64,000 nt of DNA, taken from assembly GCF_041296385.1 (NCBI RefSeq), contig NC_091016.1, forward strand, positions 17,087,497-17,151,496, in the 5' to 3' direction. Source of the stretch: Aphelocoma coerulescens (Eukaryota; Chordata; Aves; Passeriformes; Corvidae). The first letter of the stretch is position 1. Every line of letters begins with the position of its first letter. Of the stretch, positions 1-7,261 are shown piece by piece. The translations under genes and the position numbers were made by a program. The notes beneath the pieces were generated by a model. That model was not told where the DNA came from. It searched no databases and was given only the letters and a program-made list of their open reading frames with translations.

Positions 1-373
1 GAAAAACCCCACCTTTCCCACGCGTAAGCCCACCCCTTCCTCAAGGGCCCGCAAAGCAGACCAGCAGGGGCACGCCTTCGGAACCCGCCCCCCTCTGCTG
101 CCCCCCGTCCCTACGGACGGATGCTTTTGCCAGGCTGGCTCCCCCCGCCCCAGCCCGGGCCAGGCTGGGTGGCAGAAGCTGTCAGCAAGGCCGGGCGCTG
201 GCTCCCCCTGCACAGCATCCGTGCCCTGTCCCGCCAAAAAGCAACTTGGCGGCCGGCGGAAAAATTAATATTCCCCGGCGCCGCCAAGCGGGGAAGCTCC
301 GGCGCCTGGCCCGGCCGAGCCCTGCCACGCCTGGAACCACGAGCATCCCCCCACCCCTCCGCCGGCTGTGGAC

Positions 374-511
374 TCATCTTGATTCCGTCGGGGCGCAGAG
401 CGTGTCCTCCAGGAAGGGGCCGCAACCAAAGCCAACCGGCTTTGCCCCGCCAGCGGCCAGCTCGAGGACGGTGTTGTCCGGCTCCAGGTCGTGCTCCAGA
501 AGAACACCCCG
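374..511 (-). pseudogene. Truncated PIM pseudogene, exon 3 part, downstream of copy 1
   Basis: On the minus strand, 511 to 378 reads RGVLLEHDLEPDN followed by LELAAGGAKPVGFGCG, which aligns with [12 protein letters not shown] and [16 protein letters not shown] of the intact kinase. The catalytic Lys is replaced by Glu, DFG has become GFG, and the exon 3 donor GT is AT (377-376), so the frame runs into TGA at 374-376. Farther 5' the similarity fades; possible traces extend to about 740 around a LINE remnant. The exon 4 and 5 parts of this copy lie off the left edge of the window. Confidence 0.75.
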
Positions 512-560
512 GCGGTGCCTCGGCTTGCGGGGACATCACGATGCCATTGAGCTGCAGGGG

Positions 561-629
561 GATGTTTCCCCTTTTCCAGTCCGTGGCAACTTCACTGCAC
601 TGCCACGACTTCTCCAATAGGATGGGGAG
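561..629 (-). mobile_element. Short LINE (CR1-type) reverse-transcriptase remnant
   Basis: The minus strand reads LEKSWQCSEVATDWKRGNI, which closely resembles the conserved segment of avian CR1/jockey-like reverse transcriptases just before their PIFKKGxKEDPGNYRP motif (recalled family pattern, not searched). Only about 23 codons remain, and the motif that should follow is missing. It sits between the decayed PIM exon 3 (374-511) and the stop of the active kinase, so it is probably a fossil insertion in or beside the pseudogene. Equivalent positions are 7038-7106, 13515-13583, 19992-20060, 26445-26513, 32934-33002, 39423-39491, 45888-45956, 52341-52409 and 58818-58886. Confidence 0.5.
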
Positions 630-784
630 CACTGAGCCGCTTCCTCCACAAGGCGCCGAGGACCAGCGGAAGCATCTCCTCGGCTGCGCTCTCTCCTCCG
701 TGCCACGGCCGCAGGGAAACGCTCTGCCGTTTTCTTCGAGCGCCCCGAGACGCGTGCAGCTGGTGCTTGCTGGGCTCCTGGATC

Positions 785-3030
785 CTACTGTGCAGAGGGA
801 TGGATCTCTGCTGTCTCCTGGGCCAGGTGACGGTCCTGCAGCCAAGAATGCTCAAACAGGTCTTCCAAGGACGGCCTGTGCGCGAGGTCCATGGATAAAC
901 ACCACCGGATGAGGTGCTGGCACTCTGGGGAGAGAAACGGGAAAACGCTGCTCAGCGGGACAAGGCTCCTGCCCCTGCTCTCCCAGATTCCACGGTGCCC
1001 AGGCCACACTAGGAGCGCTCGGAAGCTGCACCCCAACCTTCCCGTCGATCCTCCCTTTCGGACGAGAGCAGCCCAGAGGCACACGTGCCACCTCCTCCAG
1101 CTAACCCCAGCAGATCAGCCTCCTCCCTAGCTGCAAGAGCAGGACGCCTGCGTGCCACCTGCCCTCTGCCAACCACGTCCTTCCCCCCCTCCCCCCGTGC
1201 TGTGAAGGCGCATCCCCACCTTGAGACACCCGGGGCGGGAAGAAGAGCTGGCCCCGGATGATGTCCTCATCCGTGTTGAAAGGAAGGTGCCCACAGACCA
1301 GCTCATAGAGCAGGATGCCCAGGGACCAGATGGTGGCTGGCTGGCCATGGTAGCAGCCAAAGAGGATCCACTCCGGCGGGCTGTACTCCGGCGTGCCTAC
1401 GGGACACGGGCGCAGCTCATCAGGCCCTGATGAGTGCTGCTCCCTCCCAGCCAGCTCCCATTCCACAACAGGCAGCCCTCGCCCCGCCGGAAAGCAACTT
1501 GGCTGCAGCCGGCTGCAGAAGGATTTCCCCTCGCTCCCTCCCTCTTCCGCCTCTGCCAGCAAAGGGGGGAATCTCTGCTGCCCGGCTGGGCCCCGCCTTT
1601 GGGCTCACCTGACATTCGGGTGTAGAAGGTGTCCTGGAGGACCGTGCCGCACCCGAAGTCGATGAGCTTTGCCTCGCCGGTGGCCAGGTCGACGAGGACG
1701 TTCTCGGCCTTGATGTCGCGGTGCAGGACGCCGCGGCTGGTGCAGTGCCGCACGGCCTCCAGCACCTGGCGGAACAGCCCCCGCGCCACGGGCTCCGTCA
1801 GGAAGCCCCGCTCCTCCAGGAAGTACCAGAGGTCCTGACAGCGCTCCGGACGCTCCATGACCAGCGCGAAGCCGTCGGGCAGCTCGAACCAGTCCAGGAG
1901 CCGCACCACGCCGCGGAAGCCAGGGCGCGACACCATCCAGAGCAGCGCCAGCTCCAGGGGCACAAGGGCGCCGTTGTGCTGCGGGGGGGACCGCGATGCC
2001 GTCAGCGGGGCCGATGCTGCGCCGAGCCTTCGGCACCCCGGCCCGGCCCCACCGCCGCTCGCCATTGCCCGGCCCGGGACGCTCCGCGGCCCCCGCTCAC
2101 TGCACGCTCGCTCCCCTCGCAGCGTCCCGGCTCCCACCCTCCCGGGCCTCGCCCTAGCCCCGCCCGCCACGCCCCGCCGGCTTTCACTCACCAGCCGCGC
2201 CCACTCCGGGATGCGATCGCGGGACACTCGCTTGATGGCCACCTGCAAGTCAAGGCGAGCGGCGGGCTGAGCTCGTCGCCCGTCGCCCGTCGCCCGCCGC
2301 CCGCCGCCCCCCTCCGACCCGGCCCCACTCTTACCGGGGCGCCGTCGGCGAGCCGGGTCCCGGAGTAAACGCTGCCGCAGCCGCCGCTCCCCAGCAGCGG
2401 GCCCTGCCGGTAGAGCTGCTCCAGGGGAGGCTTCTCCGCCCGTGCGGGCGGCACCGCGCTCTCGGCATTCTGCCCGGGGCCCCCGGGCGCTGCTGCTTCC
2501 CGAGCCGCCCCGGGGCCGGCGGCCGAGCTGACGAGCGGCGGAGTTCGGAGCGGGGAAGCTGCCGGCGATGCTGCGGACGACGCTGCCGGGGACGGGGCGG
2601 GAGCCGGGCGGCAGCGGGGCGGCTCCGGGCGGAAGCGCCGGAGGGGCCTCGTTCGGGGCCGGGGCCGGGCCAGGGCCCGCGCCAGGCGGAGCCAAAAGAG
2701 CGTGCTGCTCCGCCAGCACCAGAGCGAGCGGCACTTCCAGCGGCGCCGCTGCCAGTACGGAGAGAGCCCGGCGGAGGCGGCACCGCGGCGGGCCGGGCAG
2801 GGGCGGGCAGGGGGCGGCCCCGCCGAGGGGCGGCAGCGGGGCGGCTCCGGGCGGAGCCGCGGGAGGGGCCTCGGCCGGGGCCGGGCCAGGGCCCGCGCCA
2901 GGCGGAGCCAAAAGAGCGTGCTGCTCCGCCAGCACCAGAGCCGCTGCCAGGACGGAGAGAGCCCGGCGGAGGCGGCACCGCGGCGGGCACGGGGCGGCCC
3001 CGCAGAGGGGCGGCCCGCGGGACGCGGCAT
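785..3030 (-). CDS. PIM1-like: PIM1-like serine/threonine kinase, copy 1
   Basis: Predicted constitutively active PIM-family kinase that phosphorylates Ser/Thr, by analogy with PIM1 in survival and proliferation signalling. Coding exons (minus strand order): 2335-3030, 2192-2242, 1609-1978, 1220-1396, 785-924; introns of 92, 213, 212 and 295 bp are all GT-AG, and the joins give 477 residues. Motifs: glycine loop GSGGCGSV at 214-221, VAIK with Lys236, alpha-C Glu258, hinge ERPERCQD at 291-298, HRD at 335-337, Asn342, DFG at 356-358, PIM-type SPPEW at 378-382, WSLG at 396-399. The 17-residue exon 2 matches the equivalent PIM1 exon in length, and the C-terminus keeps the PIM1-like QETAEIH. The first ~200 residues are Arg/Pro/Ala-rich, contain an internal duplication and have no PIM1 counterpart. 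The ATG at 3030 is the nearest in-frame start to the kinase but has a weak context (C at -3, C at +4). An in-frame ATG at 3402 has a purine at -3 and would add 124 residues. An unseen intron in the N-terminal region is possible. Variant residues: Cys100, Leu445. Confidence 0.9.
2279..2312 (-). other. G-quadruplex candidate in intron 1
   Basis: On the sense (minus) strand of the 92-bp intron 1 there are five runs of at least three G spaced exactly 7 bases apart (the + strand shows CCC at 2279-2281, 2286-2288, 2293-2295, 2300-2302 and a C-run at 2307-2312). Loops of four bases fit the usual G4 rule. It lies 19 bases or more from the donor of a very short intron, so folding in RNA could affect splicing of the 51-bp exon 2. 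The same motif recurs in all ten units. Confidence 0.6.
2610..3014 (-). repeat. Internal tandem duplication in kinase exon 1
   Basis: Two diverged copies, about 2610-2831 and 2832-3014 (222 and 183 bp), share long near-identical stretches such as the one encoding [19 protein letters not shown]. They encode roughly residues 8-67 and 68-141 of the protein. The copy nearer the kinase domain has an extra insertion that contains variable residue 100. The same duplication is found in every unit, so it is older than the array. Confidence 0.85.
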
Positions 3031-3300
3031 GAGCCGCGCTGGGAGAGGCGGAGACAGGGACGGGACGGGAGTGAGTGGAGTGTGAGAGGGAGAAGGGGAC
3101 GGAGAGCGAGCGGAAATCCGAGTGGAAAACCGATCGAGAGAGGCGCTGCTGCCGCTGCTGCTGCAGCTGCTGCTGCCGCTGCTGCTGCCGCTGCTGCTGC
3201 CGCTGAGCCGCCGGAGCGCGCGGCCGTTCCGTTCGTCCGTTCCCTGCGCGAGCCCACCGGAGGAGCCGGCGCGCGCCCCGCGGAAGGGAAGAAGCAAACA
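3031..3300 (-). promoter_or_regulatory. CpG-rich 5' leader and probable promoter region, copy 1
   Basis: The CpG-dense stretch that starts in intron 2 and exon 1 continues to about 3290, then gives way abruptly to AT-rich sequence. This fits a CpG-island promoter without an obvious TATA box. It includes the 12-bp minisatellite. The reading frame of the kinase stays open through it up to an ATG at 3402, so part could be coding. The transcription start cannot be placed from the sequence. Confidence 0.45.
3146..3205. repeat. 12-bp minisatellite in 5' leader, unit 1
   Basis: Five copies of CTGCTGCTGCCG (+ strand) with one copy interrupted to CTGCTGCTGCAG. In the kinase frame it would read as (SSSG)n, in another frame as poly-Ala. 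The interruption is found only in units 1 to 3. Confidence 0.95.
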
Positions 3301-3614
3301 AAGAAATAAATGCCCGTGAAAGAAATAACCTAATAAATCAATACAGAAATAAAGAAAAGTGTGGGCTTGTAGCTTTCTTCTTCCTTGGGTGAGATGAAGC
3401 ATTTCACCGGGAAGAGTTCCCTGTCCTGATGGTTGTGCGAGAGTGGACAGGAGTGGAGCCTTTAATTTTCAGGTAGAAAAGATAAATCGTGTCAGTAATG
3501 TCATCTCTTTTCATCCTCTGTTGAGACAGTTGCAGGCTGCCAAAAGACAGAGTCTGCAATGTGGAACTTGGTCCCAAGCTTCTTTTTCTGCCAGAGGATG
3601 AGGAGGGGAAGTAT

Positions 3615-4170
3615 CCCAGAATCACGGAGTCACGGCATTGTTTGGCTTGGACGGGACCTGAAAGATCACGTCGTTGCAAGCCCCCCTGCTGTGGCTAGGG
3701 ACCCCTGGCACTGGACCAAGGGCTTGTCTAGAGCTCCTTTCAGCCTGGCCTTGAACACTGCCAGGGGAGGGGGTAGCCACACCTTCTCCGGGCAACCTGT
3801 GCCACGAGAGTCATTTTTCTGAATACCTCATCTAAACCTACTCTCTTTCCGTTTGGATCCATTCTCCCTTGTCCTGTCCTTGCCTGCCCTTGTCCAAAGT
3901 CCCTCTCCAGCTTTCTTGTAGGTTGCCGTCAGGTCCTGGAAGGCCACGGTTCTGTCGAGCCTAAGCCTAAGTGTCTTTTGCCGGCTGAAGAAGCCCAGCT
4001 GTCTCAGCCTTTCCTTGCAGGAGAGGTGCTCCAGCGCTCGCTAAATCTCGGTGTCCCCCGTCCGCACGTGCTCCAGCCCGTCCGTGTCCTTGCCATCCGT
4101 GCTGGGGAGCCCGGCAGAGCCGGATGCAGCGCTGCAGGTGCAGTGTCACCGGCGTGGAGGAGACACGGCC
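3615..4170 (-). mobile_element. CR1 LINE 3' end fragment, unit 1
   Basis: The + strand follows the reverse complement of the avian CR1 3' end: an AGAATCACGGAGTCACGG start corresponding to the terminal ATTCTATG-type repeats, then GGGACCTGAAAGATCA, CAGCCTGGCCTTGAACACTGCC, TCTAAACCTACTCTCTTTC, CCCTTGTCC, AAAGTCCCTCTCCAGC and GGAGAGGTGCTCCAGC. The element is therefore on the minus strand and 5'-truncated. It is clearly diverged from the family pattern and identical in position in each unit, so it inserted before amplification. The right end is approximate. Confidence 0.85.
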
Positions 4171-5799
4171 CTGCCAGCGGCTCCGGGAGCCAGCAGTTGG
4201 CGACTGGCCGCCCGCTTGCCAGAGACCCGGGGCCTTTGTGCCTCCCCTGCTCCCCGCGCCTTTCCCCGCCGCTCCCTCGCTCGCTCGCTCGCTCGCTCGG
4301 GGGAAATCCACCCTCTGCCGCCCCGCCCCGCTGCCCCGGGGGCTCCCCGGCGCCATCTTGAGGGCCCCAGGCCTCGGCCTCACCAGGCTCACCCGAAGGC
4401 CGTGGGGACACAAGCACACGCACAGAAAGTGCCCTAGGGTTCCAAGGTCAAGCTTTTGCCTACGGCATCAGTTTGCTTTCAGACTGTGGACGAGATTATA
4501 AAATCACCAGGAGGAAAGAGCATGAAAAAGTTCTGCTTGGGCAGTACCTCAAGGCTTTGAGGGAGAGGGTTTGTGGTGCTTCCTCGCTCACAGGGAGCCG
4601 CAGGAAGTAAAACTAGAAATAAACTAGTAATAAACTAGTAAAAATAGTCATAACCCCGTATTAATTGGAAGGAAAACCTGAGGAATTGGCAGCTAGCCCC
4701 TCAGAAACATGAGGAGCAAAAGCCAGTCTTCTACCTGAGAGCTGCCTGGGCAGGGGCAATTCTTCCGATTGCATCAGCGTGGCCGTGGCTAGAAAGGGCA
4801 GCGAGGAGAGGAATTCAGCGTCTCCTGGCAGCCCCTGAAATCCCAGCTCTCACTTGCGTGCACCGGGGATTCTGCTTCAGACTCTGAACTTGCGCAGCCG
4901 CTCCTTGGGCGCTGTTTGCCCCCAGGCACAGCGGTGGGTGCTGCAGCAGCTGTCCCGCACACAGGGCTCTGGAGCCTCCCCGAGGCCGCCAAGGACTGGA
5001 GGAGGCCACGTGCCCGGGATCTGGTGCAGCACCGTGGGGCTGTGGGGGATGCTTTGGTCTCTTTGGGTGGAAGGTTGGGGAGCAGGGCAAATGGAATCAA
5101 GATGAGACAGGGATCAACCAGCGCCACGCCAGGCAGCCTTTTTTCCTACCGGGGCTCCTCTGAGTTTAGCGAGCTAATGAGGCCTGCGGAGCAAACGAGA
5201 CCCGGGAGCGAGGAGGGAAGGGCTGGCTGGGAAGGAGTCAGATAAAGCCCTTGCAGGCATTTCTCTTTCCGAGGGGCTCCTGGGGAGACAAAGGAGACAA
5301 GAAGGATGTCCCATCTCGTGACACTCCCTTTTTTCCTTCAGGAGCTGTACCGCAGTCACTGCGTACAAGAGTTTCCATCGTGATCCCTTTGATGCCAGGG
5401 AGCACAAAGAACTTGGAACCTTGCCGGAGTCCAGCCCTGCCTGCCTATCTTGGAGCAGAGGGGAAAGATGAAGAAGTATTTGGGCGGGGCTTGAGCCGAA
5501 ATGGCATTTTGCCGCTTCTGATTTCCTCCCAGCTTTTGCAGCGGGGCGACCACTGCGTCCCTGCAAACCGCTCCCCTTTCCAAAGCACACGCGAGCCTGG
5601 CTGGCAGCTCCGGCTTCTCGAAGGGGCTGCTGCCGTTGGCAACAGGAGCTGTTGTTGAAATTTTCGCGTTGCTTAACACCCCCTGCCAAAGGCCACCGAG
5701 TGGCTGAGGAAGGACCCAAAAAGATTACCCTGGAGGAAGGGGACCAAAAGCTTGGAAAAGGATGAAAGAAAGGCTCCGATGACAACGACAAGAACAAGA
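4171..5799. other. Spacer with no recognised gene, unit 1
   Basis: About 1.6 kb between the CR1 fragment and the next pseudogene. It holds a GC-rich part (to about 4400) with a CTCG microsatellite and a CGCCATCTTG (YY1-type) motif at 4351-4360, a short AT-rich direct repeat AATAAACTAGT around 4609-4645, and open frames on both strands that match no family I recognise. Counterparts: 10648-12276, 17125-18753, 23578-25206, 30067-31695, 36556-38184, 43021-44649, 49474-51102, 55951-57579, and 62404 to the window end. Confidence 0.6.
4276..4299. repeat. CTCG microsatellite
   Basis: Six perfect CTCG copies. In the other units one base is C instead of G (CTCGCTCCCTCG), so the tract is interrupted. 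In unit 9 a further change to CTCA is seen near 56076. Length is the same in all units. Confidence 0.85.
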
Positions 5800-5805
5800 T
5801 TTATT
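5800..5805 (-). terminator. AATAAA polyadenylation signal after the pseudogene
   Basis: AATAAA on the minus strand, 13 bases past the pseudogene stop, followed by T/G-rich sequence (TCTTGTTCTTGTCGTTG). By eye it is the first canonical hexamer downstream of an active kinase stop in this strand, about 1.46 kb away. Counterparts begin at 12277, 18754, 25207, 31696, 38185, 44650, 51103 and 57580. Confidence 0.5.
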
Positions 5806-5817
5806 TTTGACAGCAAA

Positions 5818-6988
5818 TTAACACCCGCCGCCCTCCAGCCCTCCCAGATTCGCAGGCCGAGCGGTGCTGCTTCCGTGCCTGAGGTGCTGGCACCCTGGGG
5901 AGAGAAACCAGAAAGCCGCGGTCAGCCGGACAGGGCTCCTGTCCCCCCTGTCCCAGCACGGCCTGTGCCCGGGCCAGGCTGCTGGCGGTGCCAATTCTCC
6001 GTTTCTAGAGGAGAGCAGCATGGCAGGCCACGTTCCACCTCCTCCACTTAAACACGGCAGAGCAGTCTCCTCAGCAGCTGCAAGAGCGGGATGCTCGTGT
6101 GCCCGCTGCCGTCTGCCGGAAGCCCATCTGCCACCCGTTGCTGTGAAGCCGGGTACCCACCTCTGGAGACCTGCTGCCAGGAGAGGAGCCGATCCCGCAC
6201 GAGGTCCTCGTCCGTCTTGAAGGCGATGGCCCCGCAGACCGCGGCCCCCCGGGGTAGCGCCGGCACCGGACGCACTCCACACACAGGGTGCCAGCGCTTC
6301 CCCATGCGGTCCGGGCACCCGGTGCAACCTTCCTGGAAAAAGCAAAGAACGATTGCATGAAAGTCAATTCAAAACAAGACCTGGAAGCAAGAAAAAGCGT
6401 CAAAGGTTATCACCGTATCACGGGCCTGGGGAGGGTCTGAGCACTCCATGCAAGCATTAAGGCTCTCCATGGCTGGGGAAAAACCCCACCTTTCCCACGC
6501 GTAAGCCCACCCCTTCCTCAAGGGCCCGCAAAGCAGACCAGCAGGGGCACGCCTTCGGAACCCGCCCCCCTCTGCTGCCCCCCGTCCCTACGGACGGATG
6601 CTTTTGCCAGGCTGGCTCCCCCCGCCCCAGCCCGGGCCAGGCTGGGTGGCAGAAGCTGTCAGCAAGGCCGGGCGCTGGCTCCCCCTGCACAGCATCCGTG
6701 CCCTGTCCCGCCAAAAAGCAACTTGGCGGCCGGCGGAAAAATTAATATTCCCCGGCGCCGCCAAGCGGGGAAGCTCCGGCGCCTGGCCCGGCCGAGCCCT
6801 GCCACGCCTGGAACCACGAGCATCCCCCCACCCCTCCGCCGGCTGTGGACTCATCTTGATTCCGTCGGGGCGCAGAGCGTGTCCTCCAGGAAGGGGCCGC
6901 AACCAAAGCCAACCGGCTTTGCCCCGCCAGCGGCCAGCTCGAGGACGGTGTTGTCCGGCTCCAGGTCGTGCTCCAGAAGAACACCCCG
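5818..6988 (-). pseudogene. Truncated PIM1-like pseudogene downstream of copy 2
   Basis: This decayed PIM gene keeps three recognisable exons in the right order: exon 3 at 6855-6988, exon 4 at 6161-6332 and exon 5 at 5818-5894. Exon 4 still has an acceptor (TTTTTCCAG) and a donor (GTGGGT) and the string VCG.IAFKTDED, matching [12 protein letters not shown] of the active gene, but it is 172 instead of 177 bp, which breaks the frame. Exon 5 keeps its acceptor (CTCCCCAG) and CQHL, then diverges and ends at TAA (5818-5820). Exon 3 has lost HRD-Lys, DFG (now GFG) and the donor site. Exons 1 and 2 are absent: the 5' end runs into the 3' flank of kinase copy 2. It cannot encode an active kinase. A transcribed non-coding role is not excluded, because an AATAAA follows at 5800-5805. 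Confidence 0.85.
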
Positions 6989-7261
6989 GCGGTGCCTCGG
7001 CTTGCGGGGACATCACGATGCCATTGAGCTGCAGGGGGATGTTTCCCCTTTTCCAGTCCGTGGCAACTTCACTGCACTGCCACGACTTCTCCAATAGGAT
7101 GGGGAGCACTGAGCCGCTTCCTCCACAAGGCGCCGAGGACCAGCGGAAGCATCTCCTCGGCTGCGCTCTCTCCTCCGTGCCACGGCCGCAGGGAAACGCT
7201 CTGCCGTTTTCTTCGAGCGCCCCGAGACGCGTGCAGCTGGTGCTTGCTGGGCTCCTGGATC

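Noticed and set aside
111..912. Long overlapping open frames on both strands (244 and 263 codons), repeated in each unit
   Set aside because: They overlap each other, the decayed PIM exon 3, the LINE remnant and the active last exon. Their composition follows local GC content, and they match no known family.
2331..3301. Alternative long minus-strand frames through exon 1 (poly-Ala and Gln/Arg-rich proteins)
   Set aside because: They begin with GTG or TTG, not ATG, and are out of frame with the kinase domain at the exon 1 donor. They are open only because the region is so GC-rich.
1397..3301. A single continuous 634-codon frame that includes kinase exon 3
   Set aside because: It runs through introns 1 and 2 without stops. 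The PIM motifs are spread over two frames and are joined only by the GT-AG splicing given in the features.
4490..4510. TATAAA on the + strand as a promoter
   Set aside because: No open frame, CpG island or splice structure follows on that strand, so it is likely chance in AT-rich sequence.
5174..5797. A 207-codon minus-strand open frame in the spacer
   Set aside because: No recognisable domain, low-complexity Ser/Pro-rich composition, and no splice or promoter context. Its presence in every unit only reflects unit identity.
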